8,324 bases of DNA from Actinomycetes bacterium (GCA_023462275.1 JAEWYD010000404.1:1-8324); one strand, 5' to 3'; positions 1 through 6,682 are shown, numbered from the stretch's first letter. A program made the numbers and translations. The notes: generated by a model from the sequence alone, not told the origin.

Positions 1-1
1 C

Positions 2-775
2 GCCGACGGCGGCGGGCAGATCGCCGACGGCGCGGGCACCCTCGCGACCGGCCTGTCCGACGGCGCGGCGCGGATCCCCGCGGACGACGACAGCCTGCGC
101 CGGGCCCGCGGCGAGGTGATCTCCACGCCGGTCACCCTGGACGAGCAGCACGCCGTCAAGGCCGAGGGCTTCGGCGAGGGTTTCGCCCCGTTCTTCATCT
201 CGCTGGCGCTGTTCGTCGGCGCCCTCATCACCTGGCTGCTCCTGCGGCCCCTCCCGACGCGCGCCCTGGCCAGCCCCGCGAGCGGCCTGCGGACCACGAT
301 GGCGGGGTTCCTGCCCGCCGCGATCCTCGCCGTCGGGCAGGTGGCGGTCATGATGACCGTCCTCAAGCTGGGCCTGCACCTCGACATGGCCACCGTCGCC
401 GGGACGCTCGGGTTCACGCTGCTCGTCGCGCTCGCCTTCGTCGCTCTGCAGCAGATGCTCACCGCGCTGCTCGGGTCTGCCGCGGGCAAGGTGACCATCC
501 TGGCGCTGCTCATGCTGCAGCTGGCGTCGTCGGGCGGCACATACCCTGTCGAGACGACTCCGGCGTTCTTCCGGGCCATCCACCCCGTCCTGCCGATGAC
601 GTACGCCGTCACCGGGCTCCGCGAGGTCATCACGGGCGGCGCGGACGCACGGCTCTGGGGCTCCGTCGCGGTGCTGGTCGGCGTCCTCGTCGGGTCCCTC
701 GCGGTGACCGCGTGGCGGGCCGGGCGGATGCGCACCTGGACCCTCTCGCGACTGCACCCCGCGCTCGCGCTCTGA
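2..775 (+). CDS. YhgE/Pip-type membrane protein, C-terminal part (5' end outside window)
   Basis: The reading frame is open from base 2 and ends at TGA 773-775, giving the last 257 residues of a larger protein. The first ~25 residues (ADGGGQIADGAGTLATGLSD) show the Ala/Asp/Gly heptad-like pattern of the long extracytoplasmic region of YhgE/Pip proteins. Five hydrophobic segments follow at about fragment residues 61-81, 102-126, 131-158, 163-178 and 219-239, an ABC-2-permease-like C-terminal membrane domain. The stretch GGTYPVETTPAFFRAIHPVL, continuing into PMTYAVTGLRE, is the most diagnostic signature of the family. Known members include the phage infection protein of lactococci and the ESX/T7SS-associated YukE-locus proteins; the cellular role is generally unclear, with export or envelope functions suggested. 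A GTG at 116 could begin a shorter frame, but the family signature clearly extends upstream. A TetR gene follows after 13 bp, which suggests a regulated transport operon. Confidence 0.88.
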   Translation, partial: ADGGGQIADGAGTLATGLSDGAARIPADDDSLRRARGEVISTPVTLDEQHAVKAEGFGEGFAPFFISLALFVGALITWLLLRPLPTRALASPASGLRTTMAGFLPAAILAVGQVAVMMTVLKLGLHLDMATVAGTLGFTLLVALAFVALQQMLTALLGSAAGKVTILALLMLQLASSGGTYPVETTPAFFRAIHPVLPMTYAVTGLREVITGGADARLWGSVAVLVGVLVGSLAVTAWRAGRMRTWTLSRLHPALAL

Positions 776-788
776 GAGGCTGGGAACC

Positions 789-1364
789 GTGACCGACTCC
801 CCCGCGCTCGGCGGTGCCACCCGACGTCAGATCATCGACGCCGCGGTGCGGCTCATCGCCGAGCGCGGGTTCTCGGCCACCTCGGTGGACGAGATCGCCG
901 AGGCCGCCCACGTGGCGAAGGGCTCGGTGTACTACAACTTCGGCTCGAAGGCGGACCTCTTCACGGCGATCCTCACCGAGGGTGTCACGCGGCTCACGGA
1001 GGGGTTGCGGGCGGCGCTGGAGGGGGCCGCGGGCCGCAGCCCCACCCAGGCGCTCGTCGCCGAGCTGCTGCTCCAGGTCCACGACCACCCGGCGTTCGCC
1101 AAGGTGCTCACCGCGGAGGTCTTCCGCACCGGCCGCGACTGGCAGGACTCGATCCGCCTCGTGCACGACGAGGCCATGGCGGTCTTCGTCTCCGCCGTCG
1201 TCGCGGAGGGGGCCGTGGCCGACCCCCGCGACGCGGAGCTCGCCGGCAGCGCCCTCTTCGGGGCGACCCTCGTCGCGGGGCTGGAGTGGCTCGCCTTCCA
1301 GCCCGACCGCACGCTCGACGAGGTGCTGCCCGCCGTCCTGCGCGTGGTCGGCCGCGCGGGCTGA
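789..1364 (+). CDS. TetR/AcrR family transcriptional regulator
   Basis: 191 residues, a normal length for the family. The N-terminal DNA-binding domain covers about residues 11-58: a first helix beginning TRRQIIDAAVRLIAERGF, then the helix-turn-helix with TSVDEIAEAAHVAKGSVYYN and FGSKADLF, the classic TetR signature. The remaining helical C-terminal part (about 70-190) would form the ligand-binding and dimer domain; its ligand cannot be told from sequence. The GTG start at 789 is preceded by GAGAGG at 774-779 with 9 bp spacing. That motif overlaps the stop of the upstream YhgE/Pip-like gene, so the two are probably translated from one transcript and this protein probably controls that transporter-like gene, perhaps autogenously. 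This link is inferred from position only. No palindromic operator for it is visible in the window; it may lie upstream of the window. Confidence 0.93.
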   Translation: MTDSPALGGATRRQIIDAAVRLIAERGFSATSVDEIAEAAHVAKGSVYYNFGSKADLFTAILTEGVTRLTEGLRAALEGAAGRSPTQALVAELLLQVHDHPAFAKVLTAEVFRTGRDWQDSIRLVHDEAMAVFVSAVVAEGAVADPRDAELAGSALFGATLVAGLEWLAFQPDRTLDEVLPAVLRVVGRAG

Positions 1365-1403
1365 GCCCGTCCGCTCGCGGCGCGGGTCGAATCGATCCGG
1401 GCT

Positions 1404-1409
1404 TAGGGT
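1404..1409 (+). promoter_or_regulatory. Putative -10 box of a leaderless promoter for the LLM oxidoreductase gene
   Basis: TAGGGT fits the actinobacterial TAnnnT -10 pattern and ends 6 bp before ATG 1416, so transcription would start at or next to the A of the start codon. No good -35 hexamer is visible at 16-18 bp spacing. The same bases contain AGGG, which could instead act as a weak ribosome binding site 7 bp before the ATG, so the leaderless reading is not certain. The box also overlaps the right arm of a 9-bp imperfect inverted repeat (1361-1369 with 1398-1406). Confidence 0.45.
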
Positions 1410-1415
1410 GTGGCC

Positions 1416-2402
1416 ATGCGCTTCGGACTCTTCATCCCGCAGGGCTGGCGGATGGACCTCGTCGGCATCGACCCCGCCGACCAGTGGGCCACCATGAACG
1501 GGCTCGTGCAGCGGGCCGACGCCGGCGACACCTACGAGTCGGTCTGGGTCTACGACCACTTCCACACGGTCCCCGAGCCCACCACCGAGGCCACGCACGA
1601 GGCGTGGACGCTGATGGCGGCCTTCGCGGCCACGACGTCGCGCGTCCGGCTCGGCCAGATGTGCACGTGCATGGCCTACCGGAACCCTGCCTACCTGGCG
1701 AAGGTCGCGGCGACCGTCGACGTCGTCAGCGGCGGCCGCGTGGAGATGGGCATCGGCGCCGGCTGGTACGAGCACGAGTGGCGCGCGTACGGGTACGGCT
1801 TCCCCGGCGCCGGGGACCGCATCGGCGCGCTCGACGAGGGCGTCCGGATCATGAAGCAGGCGTGGGAGTCCGGGGAGGCGACCCTCGACGGGAAGTACTT
1901 CCAGGTCGACGGCGCGCGCGTCTACCCGCAGCCGCTCCAGCAGCCGCACATCCCGCTGTGGATCGCCGGCGGCGGCGAGAAGAAGACGCTGCGCATCGTC
2001 GCCCGCGACGGCGACTACGCCAACATCGACGGCTCGCCGGCGGGCTTCGCGCACAAGTCGGCCGTCCTCGAGCAGCACTGCCGCGACCTCGGCCGCGACT
2101 TCGGCGAGATCGTGCGCTCGGCCAACTACAACGTCGTCATCGGGGAGACCGAGGCCGACGTCGCCGACCGGCTCGCGTGGATCGGCGACCACTTCCGCCG
2201 GGTGCTGCCCCACCGCGCCGACGGCGAGGTGGAGTCGTTCCGCAACGGGCCGCTCGTCGGCACGCCGGAGCAGATCGTCGAGAAGCTCACCGAGCTCCGC
2301 GGCCTCGGCATGACGTACGCGATCACGTACTTCGCGGAGGCGGCCTACGACACCTCCGGGATCGAGCTCTTCGAGCGCCAGGTGGCCCCGGCGCTGCGCT
2401 GA
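1416..2402 (+). CDS. LLM class flavin/F420-dependent oxidoreductase
   Basis: 328 residues from ATG 1416, the usual size of a single-domain luciferase-like monooxygenase (LLM) TIM-barrel protein. It begins MRFGLFIPQGWR (first beta strand). Further family features are SVWVYDHFHT (42-51), the TSRVRLG strand (74-80), and the NPAYLAK...TVDVVSGGRVEMGIGAGW block (90-117) that lines the cofactor pocket. IPLWIAGGGEKKTLRIVARD (179-198) and VGTPEQIVEKL (281-291) complete the barrel. The overall pattern resembles the Rv1855c-type subgroup of putative F420-dependent enzymes, recalled rather than searched. The protein would be cytosolic and carry out a redox step using F420H2 or reduced flavin; the substrate is unknown. 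A GTG at 1410 adds only two residues; ATG 1416 is preferred because it sits at leaderless distance from TAGGGT. The gene seems monocistronic, with a strong hairpin just after the stop. Which cofactor is used cannot be settled from sequence alone. Confidence 0.93.
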   Translation: MRFGLFIPQGWRMDLVGIDPADQWATMNGLVQRADAGDTYESVWVYDHFHTVPEPTTEATHEAWTLMAAFAATTSRVRLGQMCTCMAYRNPAYLAKVAATVDVVSGGRVEMGIGAGWYEHEWRAYGYGFPGAGDRIGALDEGVRIMKQAWESGEATLDGKYFQVDGARVYPQPLQQPHIPLWIAGGGEKKTLRIVARDGDYANIDGSPAGFAHKSAVLEQHCRDLGRDFGEIVRSANYNVVIGETEADVADRLAWIGDHFRRVLPHRADGEVESFRNGPLVGTPEQIVEKLTELRGLGMTYAITYFAEAAYDTSGIELFERQVAPALR

Positions 2403-2410
2403 CACGCCCA

Positions 2411-2448
2411 TCCGACCGGCGGCGCCCGAGCGGGTGCCGCCGGTCGGA
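2411..2448 (+). terminator. GC-rich hairpin terminator after the LLM oxidoreductase gene
   Basis: TCCGACCGGCGGC (2411-2423) is a perfect 13-bp inverted match to GCCGCCGGTCGGA (2436-2448). The stem continues inward with a G-T wobble (2424/2435) and CCC/GGG (2425-2427/2432-2434), closing on a GAGC tetraloop. That is about 17 stem pairs, starting 8 bp after the TGA at 2400-2402. No T-tract follows, which is common for actinobacterial terminators. The position after the stop and before the next promoter supports a terminator rather than an operator. Confidence 0.75.
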
Positions 2449-2559
2449 CCGGGCACCCGGGTGCTGGACCTCGGCTGCGGGGCGCGCCGTGCCCGCCGAC
2501 GCGGCGACGTTCGGGGAGAGCTTCCTCTGGGCGGCCTCTTCCAGGACCCGCGGACGCCG

Positions 2560-2565
2560 TACCCT
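2560..2565 (+). promoter_or_regulatory. Putative -10 box for the 53-residue protein gene
   Basis: TACCCT matches TAnnnT and would place the transcript start near 2572, about 30 bp before ATG 2602, leaving a short leader that contains the GAGAGGAG ribosome binding site (2589-2596). The expected -35 position has only a poor match. It lies downstream of the hairpin at 2411-2448, as expected if the small gene has its own transcript. Confidence 0.35.
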
Positions 2566-2601
2566 GGGCTGGAGCACCGCCGCTCGCCGAGAGGAGTTGC
2601 G

Positions 2602-2763
2602 ATGGACCGCACCCCGCCGACGCCCGACGACGACCACCGCCACCTGCCCGAGCCCGTCCGCCTCGAGGACACCATCACGTCCCAGGACGTCACCGACGCC
2701 CCGGACTCCACGATGGGCCGCGACGCCGAGACGGAGTGGCTGCTGAAGTACGGCGCGGGCTGA
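2602..2763 (+). CDS. Small acidic protein of unknown function (53 residues)
   Basis: ATG 2602 to TGA 2761-2763, 53 residues. The start is set by a strong ribosome binding site, GAGAGGAG at 2589-2596, 5 bp before the ATG; an upstream GTG in the same frame (2434) has no such site and lies in the terminator hairpin. The product has 13 Asp/Glu against 5 Arg/Lys and is rich in Pro and Thr. It has no hydrophobic segment and no Cys, so it is probably a soluble and largely disordered protein. The only ordered-looking part is the C-terminal ETEWLLKYGAG. It stands alone between a terminator and the convergent acpS gene 49 bp downstream. I do not recognise a family; short acidic proteins of this kind are common in high-GC actinobacteria and often unannotated. 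The ribosome binding site and promoter-like box argue that it is real. Confidence 0.7.
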   Translation: MDRTPPTPDDDHRHLPEPVRLEDTITSQDVTDAPDSTMGRDAETEWLLKYGAG

Positions 2764-2812
2764 CCGGTCCACCCGGCCGCTCTGCCGCCAGCGCCTACGC
2801 CCCGACCGCCGC

Positions 2813-3166
2813 CTAAGCCTCGGCGACGACCACGGCCGACGCGATCCCGGCGTCGTGCGAGAGGGACAGGTGGAACCGCGCGACCCCGAGCTCGGCTGCG
2901 CGCGCCGCGACCGTCCCCGTGAACGACAGCTCCGGTGGGCCGCCGAGCACCCGCCGCACCGTGCAGTCGTGCCAGTGCAGGGTGCCGGGCGCCCCGAGCG
3001 CCTTCGCGAGCGCCTCCTTGGCCGCGAAGCGCGCCGCGAGCGACGCCCCCGGCACGTCGCGCTCGTCCGGCGTGAACAGCCGTTCGCGCAGCGCCGGGGC
3101 GCGCTCGAGCGTCGCGAGGAAGCGCGCGACGTCGACGACGTCGATGCCCACCCCGACGACGCTCAC
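2813..3166 (-). CDS. acpS: Holo-[acyl-carrier-protein] synthase
   Basis: 117 residues, typical of bacterial AcpS. The enzyme moves the 4'-phosphopantetheine arm from CoA to a serine of acyl carrier protein, which activates fatty acid synthesis. The N-terminus has VGVGIDVVDVARF with the Mg-binding Asp9, and the middle has ARFAAKEALAKALG with the catalytic/metal-binding Glu51. The C-terminal FHLSLSHDAGIASAVVVAE is the conserved end of the family. The GTG start at 3166 gives the canonical N-terminus; GAGG at 3181-3178 (- strand), overlapping the glmS stop, can act as ribosome binding site. The gene starts 13 bp after glmS on the same strand, so it is probably translated from the glmS transcript. 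It is convergent with the 53-residue gene. In many actinobacteria the next gene would be an NAD(P)H-hydrate enzyme and alr; here the run ends. Confidence 0.95.
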   Translation of the reverse strand: MSVVGVGIDVVDVARFLATLERAPALRERLFTPDERDVPGASLAARFAAKEALAKALGAPGTLHWHDCTVRRVLGGPPELSFTGTVAARAAELGVARFHLSLSHDAGIASAVVVAEA

Positions 3167-3179
3167 GCGCGCCCGCGCC

Positions 3180-5045
3180 TCACTCGACGGTGACGGACTT
3201 GGCGAGGTTGCGCGGCTGGTCGACGTCCAGCCCGCGAGCCGTCGCGAGCTCGCACGCGAAGATCTGCAGCGGCACGACCGACACGAGCGGCGCGAGCAGC
3301 ACGGGCGTCTGCGGCACGAAGAAGACCTCGTCCGCGAACGGCAGGACGTCGTCGTCGCCCTCCTCGGCGATGACCAGGGTGCGCGCGCCACGGGCCCGGA
3401 TCTCCTGGATGTTGGAGATCACCTTGCCGTGCAGCGAGTCCCGGCCCCGCGGGGACGGCACGATGACGAACACGGGCTGGCCCGGCTCGATGAGCGCGAT
3501 CGGCCCGTGCTTGAGCTCGCCCGCGGCGAAGCCCTCGGCGTGGATGTAGGCGAGCTCCTTGAGCTTGAGCGCGCCCTCCATGGCCACCGGGTACCCCACG
3601 TGCCGGCCGAGGAACAGCACAGACGACGTGTCCGCCATCCAGCGCGCGATCTGCCGCACGCGACCGGCGCCGGCGATGACCTTGGCGATCTTCTCCGGCA
3701 TCTGCCGCAGGTCCTCGAGCGTCTCGGCGATCTCGTCGCTGAACTTCGTGCCCCGCAGCTGGGCGAGGTACAGGCCGAGCAGGTACGCCGCCGTGATCTG
3801 CGCCAGGAACGCCTTGGTGGACGCGACCGCGACCTCCGGGCCCGCGTGCGTGTAGAGCACGGCGTCGGACTCGCGCGGGATCGTCGAGCCGTGGGTGTTG
3901 ACGATCGCGAGGACCGTCGCGCCCTGGTCCCGGGCGTGCCGCACGGCCATGATCGTGTCCATCGTCTCGCCCGACTGCGAGACCGCGACGACGAGGGTCT
4001 TGGAGTTCACGACGGGGTCGCGGTACCGGAACTCGTGCGCGAGCTCGACCTCGACCGGGATCCGGCACCAGTGCTCGATCGCGTACTTGGCGACCTGCCC
4101 GGCATAGGCCGCGGTGCCGCAGGCGATGACGATGATCTTGTCGATCTGGCGCAGCACGGCCTCGTCGACCCGCACCTCGTCGAGCGTCAGGCGGCCGTCC
4201 GGCGTCGTGCGGCCCAGCAGGGTGTCCATGACGGCCTGCGGCTGGTCGTGGATCTCCTTGTCCATGAAGGACCGGTAGCCGCCCTTCTCGGCGGCGTTCG
4301 CGTCCCAGTCGACCGTGTAGCGCGTGGCCTCGACCGGGGTGCCGGCGTAGTCCGTCACGGTGACCGACTCCGGCGTGATGGTGACGACCTGGTCCTGCCC
4401 CAGCTCCATGGCCTCCCGCGTGTGCGCGATGAACGCGGCGACGTCGGAGCCCAGGAAGTTCTCGCCCTCGCCCAGCCCCACGACCAGCGGCGAGTCGTGC
4501 CGCGTGCCGACGACGGCGTCGGGCACGTCCGCGTGCACGGCCAGCAGGGTGAACGTGCCGCGCAGGCGCGGGGCGACGGCGCGCATGGCGGTCGCGAGGT
4601 CGCCGACGCGCTCGAACTCGGCGCCGAGCAGGTGCGCGACCACCTCCGTGTCGGTCTCGGACACCATCCGGGCGCCGGCCGCCTCGACCTCGGCGCGCAG
4701 GGTCGCGAAGTTCTCGATGATGCCGTTGTGGATGACGGCGAGGCGCCCGTCCGCCGACAGGTGCGGGTGCGCGTTCACGTCCGTCGGCGCGCCGTGCGTC
4801 GCCCACCGCGTGTGCCCGATGGCCGCCGTCGCCGCGGGCAGCGGGTTCGCCTCCAGCGCCGCCACCAGGTTCCCGAGCTTGCCTGCGCGCTTGGACGTGG
4901 CCAGACGGCCCAGGCCCGGCACGACCAGCGCGACGCCGGCCGAGTCGTAGCCCCGGTACTCCAGCCGCTTCAGGCCGCCCATGACGACGTCGAGCGGGCG
5001 CGCGCTCGGGTCACCGGCACCGACGTATCCGACGATTCCACACAT
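3180..5045 (-). CDS. glmS: Glutamine--fructose-6-phosphate aminotransferase (isomerizing), glucosamine-6-phosphate synthase
   Basis: 621 residues, the normal full length. The enzyme makes glucosamine-6-phosphate from fructose-6-phosphate and glutamine, the first committed step to UDP-GlcNAc and peptidoglycan, in the cytosol. The N-terminal glutaminase (class II, Ntn-type) starts MCGIVGYVG; Cys2 becomes the catalytic N-terminal nucleophile after Met removal. YRGYDSAG (30-37), GHTRWATHG (77-85) and HNGIIENF (106-113) follow. Two SIS sugar-isomerase domains come next: about 300-430, with ACGTAAYAG, SQSGETMDT and STKAF, and about 467-600. Residues equivalent to the E. coli isomerase residues Glu488, His504 and Lys603 are present as Glu497 (KLKE), His513 (LKHGP) and Lys616 in the invariant C-terminal NLAKSVTVE. 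The start is fixed by the need for Met-Cys; the frame stays open another 27 codons upstream, but these are not family-like. It leads the glmS-acpS pair and is divergent from coaA. Confidence 0.98.
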   Translation of the reverse strand: MCGIVGYVGAGDPSARPLDVVMGGLKRLEYRGYDSAGVALVVPGLGRLATSKRAGKLGNLVAALEANPLPAATAAIGHTRWATHGAPTDVNAHPHLSADGRLAVIHNGIIENFATLRAEVEAAGARMVSETDTEVVAHLLGAEFERVGDLATAMRAVAPRLRGTFTLLAVHADVPDAVVGTRHDSPLVVGLGEGENFLGSDVAAFIAHTREAMELGQDQVVTITPESVTVTDYAGTPVEATRYTVDWDANAAEKGGYRSFMDKEIHDQPQAVMDTLLGRTTPDGRLTLDEVRVDEAVLRQIDKIIVIACGTAAYAGQVAKYAIEHWCRIPVEVELAHEFRYRDPVVNSKTLVVAVSQSGETMDTIMAVRHARDQGATVLAIVNTHGSTIPRESDAVLYTHAGPEVAVASTKAFLAQITAAYLLGLYLAQLRGTKFSDEIAETLEDLRQMPEKIAKVIAGAGRVRQIARWMADTSSVLFLGRHVGYPVAMEGALKLKELAYIHAEGFAAGELKHGPIALIEPGQPVFVIVPSPRGRDSLHGKVISNIQEIRARGARTLVIAEEGDDDVLPFADEVFFVPQTPVLLAPLVSVVPLQIFACELATARGLDVDQPRNLAKSVTVE

Positions 5046-5052
5046 GGGCCCG

Positions 5053-5058
5053 AGTCTA
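5053..5058 (-). promoter_or_regulatory. -10 box for glmS, probable leaderless transcript, inside a GTCTAGAC palindrome
   Basis: Read on the - strand, TAGACT (TAnnnT type) is separated from the glmS ATG (5045-5043) by only CGGGCCC, 7 bp. Transcription would then begin at or next to the start codon. No Shine-Dalgarno sequence is present in front of this ATG, in agreement with a leaderless mRNA. No clear -35 hexamer was found. The box overlaps the perfect 8-bp palindrome GTCTAGAC (5054-5061). Confidence 0.6.
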
Positions 5059-5097
5059 GACGGGCGATGCGTCCCGCCCGGGCGCCGCCCGCTACGG

Positions 5098-5103
5098 CAG
5101 ACT
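5098..5103 (+). promoter_or_regulatory. Possible -10 box for coaA, leaderless
   Basis: CAGACT is one base off TAnnnT, ends 6 bp before GTG 5110, and no ribosome binding site precedes this start, so a leaderless transcript is likely. The overlapping TACGGC at 5093-5098 is an alternative. No -35 is evident. With the glmS box on the other strand, two divergent promoters would share a 64-bp gap. Confidence 0.35.
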
Positions 5104-5109
5104 GGCGGC

Positions 5110-6051
5110 GTGGCCGACATCCCCACCCCCTACGTGGATCTCGACCGGCGAGCGTGGAGCCGCCTGTCCGCAGCCACCCCGCTTCCCCTGACCGACGACG
5201 ACGTGACGCGCCTGCGCGGCCTCGGCGACCCGATCGACCTCGCCGAGGTGGACGCCGTCTACCGGCCGCTCTCGCGCCTGCTCAACCTGTACGTGCGCGC
5301 GACGGCGGGCCTCCACGACGCGACCACGACGTTCCTCGGCGAGAAGAAGCCGCTGACGCCGTACGTCATCGGCATCGCCGGCTCCGTGGCCGTCGGCAAG
5401 TCGACGACGGCGCGCGTGCTGCGCGAGCTCCTGGCGCGCTGGCCCGAGACGCCGCACGTCGAGCTCATCACCACCGACGGGTTCCTGCACCCGAACGCCG
5501 AGCTCGAGCGGCGCGGCCTCATGGAGCGCAAGGGCTTCCCGGAGTCGTACGACCGACGCGCCCTGCTGCGCTTCCTCGCCGCCATCAAGGCGGGCCGCGA
5601 CCACGTCCGCGCGCCCGTCTACTCGCACCTGACGTACGACATCGTGCCCGGCGAGCACGTCGTGGTGCACCGGCCCGACGTCCTCATCGTCGAGGGCCTC
5701 AACGTGCTGCAGCCCGCCCACCCGCGGGCGGCCGGCGAGTCGAGCCTCGCCGTCAGCGACTACTTCGACTTCTCCATCTACGTGGACGCCCGCACCGACG
5801 ACGTGCGGCAGTGGTACGTCGACCGCTTCCTGTCCCTGCGGCAGACGGCGTTCGCGCAGCCTGAGTCGTACTTCCGGCGGTTCGCGACCCTCTCGGACGC
5901 CGAGGCCGTCGCCCGCGCCGAGGAGATCTGGGACGCGATCAACGCCCCCAACCTCGAGCAGAACATCCTGCCCACGCGCGGCCGCGCCACGCTGGTGCTG
6001 CGCAAGGGGCCGGACCACGCCGTCGAGCGGGTGCGCCTGCGCAAGCTCTGA
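5110..6051 (+). CDS. coaA: Type I pantothenate kinase
   Basis: 313 residues from GTG 5110, close to the 316 of E. coli CoaA. It phosphorylates pantothenate with ATP, the first and usually rate-limiting step of CoA synthesis, in the cytosol. The P-loop GIAGSVAVGKST is at 88-99. Other type I signatures are TTDGF with Asp123, KGFPESYD (141-148), APVYSHLTYD (168-177), the Walker-B-like DVLIVEGLNVLQ (190-201), DYFDFSIYVDA (217-227) and the lid-region WYVDRFLSLRQTAF. The C-terminal NLEQNILPTRGRATLVLRKG (281-300) is also conserved. The frame is open upstream to 4981, but that part is antisense to glmS and not CoaA-like; the GTG gives the expected N-terminus before YVDLDRRAW. In E. coli CoaA activity is inhibited by CoA and its thioesters; the same is expected but not shown here. 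It is divergent from glmS and convergent with the TetR gene 28 bp downstream. Confidence 0.98.
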   Translation: MADIPTPYVDLDRRAWSRLSAATPLPLTDDDVTRLRGLGDPIDLAEVDAVYRPLSRLLNLYVRATAGLHDATTTFLGEKKPLTPYVIGIAGSVAVGKSTTARVLRELLARWPETPHVELITTDGFLHPNAELERRGLMERKGFPESYDRRALLRFLAAIKAGRDHVRAPVYSHLTYDIVPGEHVVVHRPDVLIVEGLNVLQPAHPRAAGESSLAVSDYFDFSIYVDARTDDVRQWYVDRFLSLRQTAFAQPESYFRRFATLSDAEAVARAEEIWDAINAPNLEQNILPTRGRATLVLRKGPDHAVERVRLRKL

Positions 6052-6079
6052 CGGGCCGGCGCGGGACCCTCCGTCGCCC

Positions 6080-6682
6080 TCAGGCCTTGGCGGTCAGGAG
6101 CGGGACGACGATGTCGTCGACGATCTCCCGGATGGCGTCCTCGGTCAGCGCACGGCCCGTGAACAGCACCTCGTGCCGGAAGAGCGCGAAGTGCAGGGTC
6201 GCGAGCCGTGGCGTCAGCCGGGCGGGGTCGATCTCGCCACGGGCGACGGCCGCCTCGATGGGCGACATGACCGTCGCCGGTCGGGGTGGGAGCAGCCGTT
6301 CCCGGACCTCGGCGAAGGCCAGGGGGCCCGCGCCGGCCTCGGTGCCGATGTGCAGGCTCGCCGTCACGAGCGTCCGCACGTCCGTGCGGTTCGCCCACCG
6401 GAGCCAGGCGAGGAGGTCTCCGCGCAGCGTGCCGGTCGGCTCCGGCACGGGGCCACGCTCCGTGGCGATGGCGTGCCGCGCGGCGGCGGCGACCAGCTCG
6501 GCCTTGCTCGGCCAGCGGCGGTACAGCACCGCCCGGCTGGTCGCCGCGCGGCGGGCGACCGCCTCGAACGTGAGGTCGTCGAACCCGACGTCCGCCAGCT
6601 CCCGCCACGCGGCGTCGAGCAGGGCGTTCTCGAGGTCCACGCCACGCCGCCGACGCGCGACGCCCTCTCCATTAAGAGACAT
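6080..6682 (-). CDS. TetR/AcrR family repressor, divergent to an MFS exporter
   Basis: 200 residues from ATG 6682 to TGA 6082-6080. The DNA-binding domain spans about residues 16-62: LENALLDAAWRELADVGFDD, then the helix-turn-helix LTFEAVARRAATSRAVLYRR and WPSKAELV. The RRWPSKAEL variant is typical of TetR proteins with an actinobacterial TetR_C_11-like ligand domain (my recall). The C-terminal half contains GTLRGDLLAWLRWANRTDVR and LHFALFRHEVLFTGRALTED, helical, presumably binding an inducer. The start is uncertain by some codons: ATG 6682 has GGGGAG 12 bp upstream (6700-6695), a rather long spacing. The frame is open to 6745, but the extra residues (RYALSL...RYAMSL) come from translating the duplicated operator and are not part of the protein. 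Operator A covers the ATG, so the repressor probably blocks its own expression as well as that of the exporter. Confidence 0.93.
   Translation of the reverse strand: MSLNGEGVARRRRGVDLENALLDAAWRELADVGFDDLTFEAVARRAATSRAVLYRRWPSKAELVAAAARHAIATERGPVPEPTGTLRGDLLAWLRWANRTDVRTLVTASLHIGTEAGAGPLAFAEVRERLLPPRPATVMSPIEAAVARGEIDPARLTPRLATLHFALFRHEVLFTGRALTEDAIREIVDDIVVPLLTAKA

Noticed and set aside
1..66. Repeated GCCGACGGCG-like units at the window start
   Set aside because: They encode the Ala/Asp/Gly heptad-like segment of the YhgE/Pip protein and need no separate repeat call.
630..2711. A 693-codon open frame on the - strand, antisense to the TetR and LLM genes
   Set aside because: It is a shadow frame caused by high GC and rare stops. 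Its translation is Arg/Gly/Asp/Val-rich low-complexity sequence, spans several unrelated genes and the terminator hairpin, and has no recognisable domain.
4981..5109. Longer coaA frame starting at 4981
   Set aside because: The extra codons are antisense to glmS and unlike CoaA N-termini; GTG 5110 gives the expected length.
5046..5126. Longer glmS frame starting at 5126
   Set aside because: GlmS needs Met-Cys at the N-terminus for its nucleophile; the 27 extra codons are not family-like and overlap the coaA start.
2919..5864. A 981-codon open frame on the + strand, antisense to acpS and glmS and running out of frame into coaA
   Set aside because: glmS, acpS and coaA are certain from catalytic motifs. 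This frame is Arg/Asp/His/Leu-rich with no domain and crosses the divergent promoter region.
6050..6075. Possible terminator between coaA and the convergent TetR gene (GACGG with CCGTC)
   Set aside because: Only about 5 pairs with a long loop and no T-tract; too weak to call in such GC-rich DNA.
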